A stretch of 64,000 bases of DNA. Source: CAMUQR01 sp963539845. GTDB lineage: Bacteria; Patescibacteriota; Saccharimonadia; Saccharimonadales; Saccharimonadaceae. Under the pieces are notes generated by a model. It had not been told where the DNA came from. It searched no databases and saw nothing but the letters and a program-made list of their open reading frames with translations. The translations under genes were made by a program, and so were the position numbers. Shown in pieces: positions 27,975 through 36,463 of this stretch (positions within the stretch are counted from its first letter, which is position 1; each line of letters starts with the position of its first letter). The DNA is taken from positions 124,001 through 188,000 of the forward strand of contig CAUTML010000001.1 in assembly GCA_963539845.1 (NCBI GenBank). Reading direction: 5' to 3'.

Positions 27975-28946
27975 GTGAATATTTTTGATTTTGACAAGAC
28001 TATATACCGGAGCGATAGTAGCTTTGAATTTTTATGGTTTAATCTACGACGTCAACCAGCTTTTGTTGTCGATGCAATGCGTTTTGTGTGGTCAGTTGGC
28101 TTGTATTTTTTGGGATTAAAAACTAAGGTAGAAGCCAAAGAAGCGCTGTTTGGTTATTTGCCTAAAATAAAAAACATTGACGAAGCAGTGGCGGATTTTT
28201 GGCAAGAAAAACAGTTAGAAAAATGGTATTTAAAAATCCAACAAGCTGACGATGTAGTGATTTCGGCCTCGCCCCGATTTTTGATTGAACCGTTTTTGCG
28301 ACAAGAGGGAGTTCGACATATTATCGCCACTGAAGTTGACCCCAAAACTGGTAAATTTCTAAGCTCTAATTGCTACGGAGTGGAAAAAGTTACCCGTTTA
28401 CGGGCAGAATTTCCTAAAAAACATTTCACGCAAGCTTATTCAGACTCACTGTCGGATTTGCCGATGCTAAGACTAGCGAAGCAAGCCTATATCGTTGATC
28501 ATGGACAGCTGGTGGCGTTAGCTGATTATCGGCCGAATTTCAAAGCTAAGCTCAAGCAACAGTTTATGTTGCGAGAATTTGTGCTGTTTCTGGGGGTCGG
28601 GGTGATTAACGCCATTAATGGTATTTTATTCGCTAGTTTATATGCCGGGTTTTTAAATAATGCCAATATCGCTTTTATTATGGGTTATATAACTAGTTTA
28701 ACCATCAGTTATTTATTAAATAGCTGGATTATTTTTTGTGAAAAACTTAGTTTGAGGCGCTATTTAAAATTTGCAATTTCTTATATTCCTAATTTTTTGA
28801 TTCAGAATTTGTGTGTGGTGATATTTTATAATTTTTTGAAGTTTGATAAAATAGTAGCGTTTATTATTGCGGTAATTATTGGCGTTCCAGTGACGTTTTT
28901 GGCGATTAAAATATTTGCGTTTAATAAAAAAGGAGAACCAAAATGA
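27975..28946 (+). CDS. HAD phosphatase fused to GtrA-like membrane domain
   Basis: 323 residues from a GTG 2 nt after the UbiA stop. The first ~190 are a SerB-like HAD phosphatase: FDFDKTIY (nucleophile Asp near 5), SASPRF (motif II Ser) and SDSLSDLPML (motif IV Asp pair, near 158). The last ~120 form four helices of the GtrA family. By context it could remove the 5-phosphate from prenyl-phospho-phosphoribose and flip or present the lipid-linked ribose; mycobacterial Rv3789 is a GtrA protein tied to the same pathway. The fusion and role are inference, the domains are clear. Confidence 0.8.
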   Translation: MNIFDFDKTIYRSDSSFEFLWFNLRRQPAFVVDAMRFVWSVGLYFLGLKTKVEAKEALFGYLPKIKNIDEAVADFWQEKQLEKWYLKIQQADDVVISASPRFLIEPFLRQEGVRHIIATEVDPKTGKFLSSNCYGVEKVTRLRAEFPKKHFTQAYSDSLSDLPMLRLAKQAYIVDHGQLVALADYRPNFKAKLKQQFMLREFVLFLGVGVINAINGILFASLYAGFLNNANIAFIMGYITSLTISYLLNSWIIFCEKLSLRRYLKFAISYIPNFLIQNLCVVIFYNFLKFDKIVAFIIAVIIGVPVTFLAIKIFAFNKKGEPK

Positions 28947-29557
28947 AAAGAGATAAAACAATCGACATAATCCGCGTGTTTGGGCTGGTATGGGTGATGC
29001 TGATTCATTCGATTTTCTGGATGAATTATAGCTTTTTTGGTTCGTTTTGGCAGGTGTTTGTTAGCTTTTTGTTGTTTGAAATGCCGATTATGTTTTTTGT
29101 GTCAGGAGCAAGCAATGCCAAAACCTCCGCTAAAACTCCTCGGGAATTTTACAAAAAACGCTTTCTGCGGATTCTGGTACCGTATTTGGCTTATTTAGCG
29201 TTTGTGGTAATTTTTACGATCGTTATTAATTATTTCAGAGGAATTTCGTTGTTGTCTTTCATTAGACCGCGCAATTGGTATAACTTTTTTGTCCACAACA
29301 TATCAATCCCAGGAACTAGCCATTTAATGGGAGCATTGTGGTTTGTGCCAATTTACTTGGCGGTGATTTTGATATTTCCTTGGCTTAAACAATTCTACGA
29401 TCATTATCAAGATGGCTCTAAGAAATTCTTGCCATTGGTTGGACTGACAGCGCTATTTATTGGTGCTAATTTAGTGAGTTTTCGAGCTTGTAGTTTTGTG
29501 CGAATGATATTTTTTACTCTATCTGGATGTATACAGGATTATTTTATGAACGTCTGA
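28943..29557 (+). pseudogene. Acyltransferase-3 N-terminal part, ended by a frameshift
   Basis: 204 residues, starting with a 4-bp overlap on the HAD-GtrA gene (AAGGAG site upstream). RDKTIDIIRVFGLVWVMLIH with later FVSGASNAKT and YKKRFLRILVPYL identifies a membrane acyltransferase-3 protein (O-acetylation of polysaccharide). It stops after about six helices. One extra T in the T6 run 29510-29515 would join it in frame to the next reading frame (FFYSIWMYTGLFYERL), giving one 856-residue product. Either a genuine on/off slippage tract, an inactivated gene, or a sequencing error. Confidence 0.7.
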
Positions 29558-31512
29558 ATTTCAAAAATAGCCAGGGCAAGCTTAAATACTTAGCACTGGG
29601 AGTAGTGCTATTGCCAGTAATTTACTTAATTAGCAGAAAAGGTCATTTTTCTCTAATTATGCAACACAATAAATTCCCACCGAATATTCTTTTCTTGATT
29701 TATTCAATCAGCGCTATGGCTATTTTATACGCGCTTTCGAGCTGGATTGTTGCATGGTTTCAAAAACAGATTGAGCAGTCTCCTCGCTTTAAACGAATTT
29801 TTGACGCCCACAATCATAGAGGCTATACTATTTATTTATATCATCCGTTATCAGTAATTGGAGCTAGCTTAATTTTTGCGATAATCGATCCAAGTGTCAG
29901 CACTTCTTCGCATGCTTGGTTCCGAACTTTATGTTTTTTCGTGATTATAGTGTGTTTAAATACTGTTTTAGCTAAAATCTTTGGCTGGATTGAAGATATT
30001 GATTATCAAGCAAAATTATCGCAAATATCTTGGCGAAAAATACCGAATTATTTTAGAACAATTTTTCTTAGAACCTATCATTGTATTGTAATCGCTGTAT
30101 TTGGGCTGGCTAGTTTTATGATGATTGAGCGAGAGGCTTCTAATTGGAGAAGGTTTTTAATTTATGCTGTAAGCTTTGGCGGGGTGTTGATGGTTACCAG
30201 ATGGCTAAAAGGTCGGAATTTTCAACCAAAACACGAAAAAACGATTGTTGCATTGATCGCGCTTTTGGCCTTTGGTCTACGAATCAGCTATGTGATGTGG
30301 CTACAAGCGTCACAATTTTCTGACTATAAAGTATTTTTAGACACTGGGGTGATGATTAGTTCGGGTGATTTTTCAAATATAGTTTTAGTGAAATATGTCT
30401 CGTTATTTAAACACATTCTTGGTTATGCTAGTGTGGTCGGGCTGATGTTTGCTGTTTTTGGGCAAAAAACTATGGCAGTGTGGATTATGAATTGCCTATT
30501 GGCTAGCGTGTCAGTGGCGTTGCTCTATGTTATCGCCTCCAAATTATTCTCTAAGAAAACCGCCATAATCGCTAGCTTGGCTTTGGCAGTATTTCCTAGT
30601 TATGTCGCCTCCGCCCCGTTACTGTTCCAGGGACATGTGACTATTCCACTGTTTTTGTTGGCGCTTTATTTTTATCTTTGCTCTGAGTCATCACGAAAAT
30701 TTCTTTATTTAGGTTTGATTTTAGCGGTTCTGGAAGTGATGCGACCAGTGGCGATTATACTAGTGGTGGCAATTGTTTTAAACGAACTCATTATTCGTCG
30801 ACCTCGTTCTGAGAAAATTGGCTATAAACTCGTAATGCTATTAATTCCGTTCGTGATAATCCCGTCTGCTTATTACAAAATAATGTCGCATGTTATGAAG
30901 TCGGATTTAGCTGGACTATCGTGGTTTACGATTTTTGTGGGAATGTCGGATCGAGGGTGCTGGACTTTAGAGGATGCGGAAATACTGGGAAAGTATGTAT
31001 ATATTAACGACGACCCAAAGCGTCTAACTGGTGGTGGCATGAACAATAGGCGTTTGACGGAGGAACTAATTAGCCGTGATGGCGCCAAAAAAGTTCAGGC
31101 TCGTATGCGTGATGAAACTATTGTTAGGATACGAGCAAATAGACATAGCATTGGTTGGCTTCAACAAAAGATATTTCATATGTGGGCTGGCGATGTGTGG
31201 TCTGTTCACGTCTTACAGCAGAAGAATTTTGGCGCACAACGTTTAGAAAAGCTCGCCAGAATAGTAAATCTCTTTTATGTAATTTGTTTGGCGTGTTTGA
31301 CCTGGATAGCGATTATTCAACTGGCTCAACGTAATTTAGAAATTAGTTTTTTATTATTGTTTTTAGCCGGTTTTATAGCTTTGCACATAATTACCGAAGT
31401 AGCTTCTCGCTATCATTTTATGATTACGCCGTTACTGGCCTTAGCGTTGGCGTTGGTTCTGACTGGAGACTGTCGAAAAACTAAATCAGATAAATCATTA
31501 GGACGATTGTGA
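29527..31512 (+). CDS. Acyltransferase-3 C-terminal part fused to GT-C (GT39/ArnT-like) glycosyltransferase
   Basis: 661 residues in the frame one base back from the preceding gene. The first ~230 continue the acyltransferase-3 membrane domain (YTIYLYHPLSVIG). The rest, after HEKTIVALIALLAFGLRISY, is a GT-C transferase with SDYKVFLDTG as the acidic first loop, VFPSYVASAPLLFQGH, and about 10 helices. Such enzymes use polyprenyl-phosphate sugars outside the membrane. Whether the ATG at 29527 is ever used, or the protein is only made by frameshifting, cannot be told from sequence. Confidence 0.7.
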   Translation: MYTGLFYERLNFKNSQGKLKYLALGVVLLPVIYLISRKGHFSLIMQHNKFPPNILFLIYSISAMAILYALSSWIVAWFQKQIEQSPRFKRIFDAHNHRGYTIYLYHPLSVIGASLIFAIIDPSVSTSSHAWFRTLCFFVIIVCLNTVLAKIFGWIEDIDYQAKLSQISWRKIPNYFRTIFLRTYHCIVIAVFGLASFMMIEREASNWRRFLIYAVSFGGVLMVTRWLKGRNFQPKHEKTIVALIALLAFGLRISYVMWLQASQFSDYKVFLDTGVMISSGDFSNIVLVKYVSLFKHILGYASVVGLMFAVFGQKTMAVWIMNCLLASVSVALLYVIASKLFSKKTAIIASLALAVFPSYVASAPLLFQGHVTIPLFLLALYFYLCSESSRKFLYLGLILAVLEVMRPVAIILVVAIVLNELIIRRPRSEKIGYKLVMLLIPFVIIPSAYYKIMSHVMKSDLAGLSWFTIFVGMSDRGCWTLEDAEILGKYVYINDDPKRLTGGGMNNRRLTEELISRDGAKKVQARMRDETIVRIRANRHSIGWLQQKIFHMWAGDVWSVHVLQQKNFGAQRLEKLARIVNLFYVICLACLTWIAIIQLAQRNLEISFLLLFLAGFIALHIITEVASRYHFMITPLLALALALVLTGDCRKTKSDKSLGRL

Positions 31513-31518
31513 TATAAT
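31513..31518 (+). promoter_or_regulatory. Possible -10 box after the GT-C gene
   Basis: TATAAT in the context GTGATATAATGC directly behind the GT-C stop codon; it could drive the 37-residue frame at 31571 and the genes after it. Confidence 0.4.
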
Positions 31519-31570
31519 GCGATTAATAAGTTCGATTTGGTTTTTAAAAAAATAGTTTTTTGAGTATTTT

Positions 31571-31684
31571 ATGGCATCTGTTTTTAATAGATATTATAAG
31601 CTAATTTGGCCGATGATGTTAATTATTATAACCGTAGGTGGCTATTGCTGGTCTAACTTAATAAGGGCTTGGCGCAAATCATAA
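31571..31684 (+). CDS. Possible 37-residue single-span membrane protein
   Basis: A short frame from ATG 31571 to TAA 31684 encodes a basic start (FNRYYK), one hydrophobic span (about 12-26) and a basic end (RAWRKS). It fills most of the 220-bp gap before the capE-like gene. No clear ribosome-binding site and no recognised family; it may be chance. Confidence 0.3.
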   Translation: MASVFNRYYKLIWPMMLIIITVGGYCWSNLIRAWRKS

Positions 31685-31716
31685 TAAAAGATATTTCTAA
31701 AAAAACGATTGAGTGT

Positions 31717-31722
31717 TATAAT
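31717..31722 (+). promoter_or_regulatory. -10 box of the capE-like gene
   Basis: TATAAT 9 nt before ATG 31732, with GGAGAG in between. The promoter and a ribosome-binding-like sequence occupy the same few bases, so only one of the two can serve a given transcript. Confidence 0.5.
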
Positions 31723-31731
31723 GGAGAGAAT

Positions 31732-32745
31732 ATGAACAGAGAAGCAGAGACTATATTAGATAATAAAACTTTATTGATTACGGGTGGAACTGGATCTTTT
31801 GGTAATACAGTTATAAAACGATTTCTAGCTACTGACATAAAAGAAATTAGAATTTTTTCTCGTGATGAGAAAAAACAAAATGACATGAGATTATTGTATA
31901 ACAATCCTAAATTAAAGTTTTTCATTGGAGATGTGCGTGATAAAGATAGTATCAAAAAAGCTATGATTGGGGTTGACTATGTGTTTCACGCGGCCGCCCT
32001 TAAACAGGTTCCAAGTTGCGAATTTTTTCCAATTGAAGCCATTAAAACTAATTGTTTAGGCACTAACAATGTTTTAGATACCGCTATTGAGTGTGGTGTC
32101 AAGAAAGTAATTTGCTTGAGCACCGATAAGGCCGCTTATCCAATTAATGCCATGGGTATGACTAAAGCGCTGATGGAAAAAGTTGCTATTGCGAAAGCGC
32201 GAGATGAGCACAATACCATTATTTGTGTGACTCGTTATGGCAATGTGATGGGCTCAAGGGGGTCTGTGATTCCCATTTTCTACAAACAAGCCGAATGTGG
32301 CGAACCTCTGACTATTACATCTTCGACTATGACCCGATATATGATGACTTTGCCTCAGGCTGTCGATTTAGTGCTGTTTGCTTTTGCTAATGGTAAAGAA
32401 GGCGATTTATTTGTTCAGAAAGCGCCAGCCGCTACAATTGAAACTCTAGCAAAAGCCGTCTGCAAGTTTAAAAGTAAACCAGAGAATATTGTTAACATAG
32501 GCGTGCGTCATGGCGAGAAGGACCACGAGGTGCTAGTCACTAGAGAAGAAATGTCTCGAGCTGAGGATATGGGGGACTTTTATCGAATACCAATGGATGG
32601 GAGGGATTTGAATTATGCTAAATATAAGGAACAGGGTGATGAAAGAATTGCTATGAGCCGTGAATACAGCTCCAATAACACACAGCAGTTGGATGTCGAC
32701 GGTATGATTAATTTATTGAAGCTAATGGGCGAAATTGAAAAATAG
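31732..32745 (+). CDS. UDP-GlcNAc 4,6-dehydratase/epimerase (CapE/FnlA-like SDR)
   Basis: 337 residues from the ATG at 31732; the in-frame ATG at 31669 lies upstream of the promoter and inside the small frame. Rossmann motif TGGTGSFGN (about 16-24), HAAALKQVPSCE, and the catalytic STDKAAYPINAMGMTK (Met replaces the SDR Tyr, as in CapE/FlaA1 inverting dehydratases). It converts UDP-GlcNAc to a 4-keto-6-deoxy intermediate, the first step to UDP-L-FucNAc and related sugars. The capF-like gene follows at 8 nt. Confidence 0.88.
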   Translation: MNREAETILDNKTLLITGGTGSFGNTVIKRFLATDIKEIRIFSRDEKKQNDMRLLYNNPKLKFFIGDVRDKDSIKKAMIGVDYVFHAAALKQVPSCEFFPIEAIKTNCLGTNNVLDTAIECGVKKVICLSTDKAAYPINAMGMTKALMEKVAIAKARDEHNTIICVTRYGNVMGSRGSVIPIFYKQAECGEPLTITSSTMTRYMMTLPQAVDLVLFAFANGKEGDLFVQKAPAATIETLAKAVCKFKSKPENIVNIGVRHGEKDHEVLVTREEMSRAEDMGDFYRIPMDGRDLNYAKYKEQGDERIAMSREYSSNNTQQLDVDGMINLLKLMGEIEK

Positions 32746-32753
32746 ATCGTTCT

Positions 32754-33482
32754 ATGAAAAAAATTCTAATAACTGGTTGTAAGGGATTTATTGGGAGGCA
32801 TTTGGTGCGATCCCTAGAGAATGAGTTCGAGATCCTTGGCTATGATCTTGGTTATAATCAAGAAAAACTAATAGAATTTTGTGAGTCGGCTGATTGTATC
32901 ATTCATTTGGCTGGATTGATGAGGTCTGATGATATTAAGGCTATATATGATGTAAATTATGGTTTAACGGCTGAAATTTGTTCAATTTTATTAACTTCTG
33001 ACAATAAATCTAAAATCATATTGGCTTCAAGTCGACACTCTGGTAGCGAAAGCGATTATGGTAAAAGTAAATTTATGGCAGAAAAAGCCGTTCTGGCAAT
33101 GCAAGAGATGTTGAGTAACGAAACTTATATTTGTAGACTGCCTAATTTATTCGGTCCAGGTGCTCGACCTAATTACGGTTCAGTTGTTGCTACTTGGTGT
33201 AATAATGCTCAAAAAGGATTAGGACTAGAAATCAGCGATTCGGACATTGAGATGAGCTTGTATTACGTTGATGATCTTATTAATGATTTTAAAAAAATCA
33301 TTAAAGTAGGATCTAAAAAAATAATTCATGAAAACTTTCCGACGACCAAAATAAAACTAGGCGATTTGAAATTTATAATTGAACAATTTGCTTTGGGGAA
33401 GGCTATTGATGATTTTCAAAAATATGATAAAAAATTTATTACCAATTTATATAAAACTTACAGAAGCTACGGAGGTGAATAA
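32754..33482 (+). CDS. NAD-dependent sugar epimerase/reductase (CapF-like SDR domain)
   Basis: 242 residues: TGCKGFIGRHL at the N-terminus, IIHLAGLMRSDD, and the catalytic SxxHSGSESDYGKSK (Tyr-Lys). It resembles the reductase half of CapF/FnlB, which acts after CapE on the way to UDP-L-FucNAc, but the C-terminal cupin epimerase domain of the 369-residue CapF is absent. The product could therefore be a talosamine-type rather than fucosamine-type sugar (inference). Its stop overlaps the next ATG. Confidence 0.75.
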   Translation: MKKILITGCKGFIGRHLVRSLENEFEILGYDLGYNQEKLIEFCESADCIIHLAGLMRSDDIKAIYDVNYGLTAEICSILLTSDNKSKIILASSRHSGSESDYGKSKFMAEKAVLAMQEMLSNETYICRLPNLFGPGARPNYGSVVATWCNNAQKGLGLEISDSDIEMSLYYVDDLINDFKKIIKVGSKKIIHENFPTTKIKLGDLKFIIEQFALGKAIDDFQKYDKKFITNLYKTYRSYGGE

Positions 33483-34315
33483 TGAAAAAGTGCACTTTTA
33501 TAGTTAATTCTTGTGATGCTAATGAGGATACCTGGGTTCCGTTCTTTATGTGTCTAGAAAAAAACTGGCCAGAGATGAATTGGCCAGTAGTATTAAATAC
33601 TGAAAGTAAAAGTTTTACATTTGGAAAATATAAAATTGATAGTTACGGCTTGTTTAAAAATCGACGAGACAAGTGGAGTCAACGCCTGAAGGAAACCTTG
33701 CAGAAAATTAAAACAGACTATGTGTTTTTCATCCTGGACGACTTCTTTATCGTTAAGCCAGTTAAACATGAGTTTATTAACCAATGTTTTGACTGGCTAG
33801 ATCAGAATCCTCAGATTGCGGTATTTAGTTTCCATCCGGTTGCTGATGAGAATAACGAAAAAAGCCAGCAATTTAATGGTTTTGAAAAAAGACCATTGCG
33901 TGGTGAATACAAATTAAACTGTCAAGCGGCGATTTGGCGAAGAGAGCGACTAATTGAATTTCTTAAGGATGACGAAAGTCCATGGGAATTTGAAATATAT
34001 GGTAGTATCAGAACAAGTGCTTTTGATGACAATTTCTATGTTTTATCTCAAAGTCAAACACCACCGATTGATTATAATATGCGCAAAAATGGGACTGGCT
34101 TGGTTCGCGGTAAATGGTCTAAAAGCGTTGTTGTGCCGTTATTTAAGGATCTCGGTTTGGAGATCGATTTTTCAAAACGTGGTTTTATCGAAGAAGATTA
34201 TTTTGATGTTGATAGAAGAGCTTTTTGGCAGAAGGTTAGAGATTATTTAAGGCGTCGTCGAAAAATGTTGTCTGCTAGAATATGGGCATGGAGTTACTGT
34301 CAAAAATCAAGATAA
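33482..34315 (+). CDS. Hypothetical protein, possible GT-A glycosyltransferase
   Basis: 277 soluble residues. FIVNSCDANEDTW at the start and YVFFILDDFFIVKPV (about 80) give a GT-A-like order: nucleotide-binding strand, then an acidic pair. FEIYGSIRTSAFDDNF follows. Proteins with this LDDFF signature occur in capsule loci. GGAGGTG lies 5 nt before the ATG. The next gene (clpP) has its own promoter, so this is the last of the capE-capF group. Confidence 0.6.
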   Translation: MKKCTFIVNSCDANEDTWVPFFMCLEKNWPEMNWPVVLNTESKSFTFGKYKIDSYGLFKNRRDKWSQRLKETLQKIKTDYVFFILDDFFIVKPVKHEFINQCFDWLDQNPQIAVFSFHPVADENNEKSQQFNGFEKRPLRGEYKLNCQAAIWRRERLIEFLKDDESPWEFEIYGSIRTSAFDDNFYVLSQSQTPPIDYNMRKNGTGLVRGKWSKSVVVPLFKDLGLEIDFSKRGFIEEDYFDVDRRAFWQKVRDYLRRRRKMLSARIWAWSYCQKSR

Positions 34316-34385
34316 AAGGGGATATTTTTTTATGATTTTATTAATTATTAGTTTGCCATTAAAAATAAAGCTAATCAGAGTATGA

Positions 34386-34391
34386 TATAAT
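34386..34391 (+). promoter_or_regulatory. -10 box of clpP, leaderless type
   Basis: TATAAT in GATATAAT, 8 nt before the ATG; no Shine-Dalgarno. Confidence 0.6.
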
Positions 34392-34399
34392 ACCTACTA

Positions 34400-34990
34400 A
34401 TGAACAACTACCTAATCCCAACTGTCATCGAAGAAACCAATCGTGGTGAGCGGGCTTTTGATATTTATTCACGTTTGCTTAAGGAGCGAATAGTTTTTCT
34501 CGGCGAAGATGTCAACCATCACACCGCTAATATCATTGTGGCGCAATTGTTGCATTTAGCCTACGAAAATCCCGATGAGGACATCAAATTTTATATTAAC
34601 AGTCCCGGTGGGTCGGTTTATGACGGTTTGGCGATTTATGACACTATGAATTATATTAAACCCGATATTCAGACTATCGGCATCGGTCTACAGGCGTCAA
34701 TGGGAGCGTTTTTGCTCTCGAGTGGCACTAAAGGCAAGCGTTTCGTTTTGCCGAGCAGTCGAATTATGATTCATCAACCATCAAGTGGCACGCGTGGTAA
34801 AATTACCGATCAAGAAATCGACCTGCGTGAGAGTATTTTCCTAAAAAATGAATTAAATCGAATCTTGGCTAAAAATACCGGCCAAAAATTGACCAAAATC
34901 GAGAAAGATGTTGACCGCGACTATTGGATGAGCGCTCAGGAAGCGGTAGAGTATGGCTTAGTTGATCAGGTAATCTCTAGTGTTGGTTAG
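34400..34990 (+). CDS. clpP: ATP-dependent Clp protease proteolytic subunit
   Basis: 196 residues, full length, without a long propeptide. Catalytic Ser100 (QASMGAFLLSSG), His125 (MIHQPSSG) and Asp174 (DRDYWMSAQEA) are all in place, as is the IPTVIEE processing-region start. It forms the tetradecameric protease core that works with ClpX or ClpC ATPases, neither of which is in this window. Confidence 0.96.
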   Translation: MNNYLIPTVIEETNRGERAFDIYSRLLKERIVFLGEDVNHHTANIIVAQLLHLAYENPDEDIKFYINSPGGSVYDGLAIYDTMNYIKPDIQTIGIGLQASMGAFLLSSGTKGKRFVLPSSRIMIHQPSSGTRGKITDQEIDLRESIFLKNELNRILAKNTGQKLTKIEKDVDRDYWMSAQEAVEYGLVDQVISSVG

Positions 34991-35143
34991 CGATTACTTA
35001 GCCAAGGCAATGATGGCTTTTAAAAATAAAATTCAAGCAAAGTCTATCATTCCTAATACTATTAGATTAATACTAGCCAGTTTTTTGTTATTGATAATTA
35101 ACAATGTTAACTGTTATAGTAAACCTCTTGCGATTTTTGTGAT

Positions 35144-35150
35144 GGGGGGG
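35144..35150 (+). repeat. G7 homopolymer at the start of a GT-C gene
   Basis: ATG at 35142 runs through seven Gs into TGA after two glycines. With eight Gs the same ATG would be in frame with the whole downstream gene; with seven only the GTG at 35150 can start it. Confidence 0.6.
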
Positions 35151-36445
35151 TGAGTGGGGTTTTGGCGATTGCTGTAAAAAAGCAAAAACTTGCTTGGCGG
35201 TTATTTTTAGCCACATTAGCAATTGTTTTTGTAACAAAAATCTGCCTGATGGTTTTATTTCCAGTAAAAGCCGCATCTGATTTTGGCGTTATCATGCAGG
35301 CATCTTGGCAGTTGTCAACCGGTGATTCTAGTTACAAGAATAGTGATTATTTTATGACGTGGGGATTTAATATCGGACAAGTTATTTACCAGGCGATCGT
35401 TTTGAAATTTTTTGGTAGTGAGCTGTCGATTCAGATTTTAAACGCTATTTTTGATATATTATCGCTTTTTTTGGGCTATTTAATTGCTAAAAAGCTCTAT
35501 TCGGGCGTGGCAGGCAGTTTGACGATGATGATTTTAAGCGGAATGTTTTTTGTGTTAACATATTCGGGTATTGCTTCAAATCAACATCTTTTTATACTGA
35601 TAGCGCTGGGGGCGGTTTATTATTATTTAATGATTTCAGATCGAGAATCTGATAATCTCAAAGGGTTTTTAGGAGTCGGCGCATTATTGAGCGTGGCTAA
35701 TATTATTCGCCCTGAGTCGATTGTCTTTATGCTGGCGATCGTGTGTGATCAATTTTTCGGACGTCGAATTAATCGGCAAGCTCTAAAAAGAACAGCTGGT
35801 CTGGTAATGAGCTACCTTGTTGTGGGCGGAGTTTTAGGAGAATTGGCGATTTTTGGAGGTTTTTCGAACATTGGATTTAAGAGCACGGATTTTTGGTTCA
35901 AATTTCGGACTGGCTTAAATTTGTCAACCCTCGGCAATTATTCTGAACGGGACCAACAATTACTAGGTCAAATGGTTTTAAAAAACAAAATAACGATGTC
36001 TCAAGCTAACCGAGAATTACTAGTTAGTCGCCTAAGAGACCCCGGATTTAACGCAAAAAGCTTTACTCGATTGGCTGTTAAGAAAATAATCGCTATGTGG
36101 ACCGGTAGTCGGCTGTATTGGTTTAATGATGATGGGGTGATGTCAAAATCCACAATTTTAACATTGGAACGCTACGATAATTTTATCTTAGCAATATTAG
36201 CCATGCTCGGGTTGATAGGACTGTATAAATCACGGCTGAATATTATTCATTACTCATTATTCTTAACAGTGGTGATTTACACGCTGATTGAAATTCAATC
36301 GCGTTATGCTTTAACATCGTTTTACTTAATGGCAATTTTGGCGACAGCCGGGCTTGTTAATTTGCAATGGTTGTTTTTGAAAATTTCAACCAAACGCCAA
36401 ACTCAAACTCACATAATTAGAGTTTTAATCACAACAAAAGTTTAA
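35150..36445 (+). CDS. GT-C-like membrane glycosyltransferase
   Basis: 431 residues from a GTG. About 10 helices; SDFGVIMQASWQLSTGD in the first external loop and a short helix-loop with Asn-rich NSDYFMTWGFNIGQVIY recall the ArnT/GT39 and GT83 families, which use lipid-linked sugars. A related arrangement is seen in the GT-C domain at 29.5-31.5 kb. A TATAGT at about 35115 may be its -10. The G tract directly at the start suggests variable expression. Convergent with galE. Confidence 0.65.
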   Translation: MSGVLAIAVKKQKLAWRLFLATLAIVFVTKICLMVLFPVKAASDFGVIMQASWQLSTGDSSYKNSDYFMTWGFNIGQVIYQAIVLKFFGSELSIQILNAIFDILSLFLGYLIAKKLYSGVAGSLTMMILSGMFFVLTYSGIASNQHLFILIALGAVYYYLMISDRESDNLKGFLGVGALLSVANIIRPESIVFMLAIVCDQFFGRRINRQALKRTAGLVMSYLVVGGVLGELAIFGGFSNIGFKSTDFWFKFRTGLNLSTLGNYSERDQQLLGQMVLKNKITMSQANRELLVSRLRDPGFNAKSFTRLAVKKIIAMWTGSRLYWFNDDGVMSKSTILTLERYDNFILAILAMLGLIGLYKSRLNIIHYSLFLTVVIYTLIEIQSRYALTSFYLMAILATAGLVNLQWLFLKISTKRQTQTHIIRVLITTKV

Positions 36446-36463
36446 TTCTTGACGGGCTTTTTG

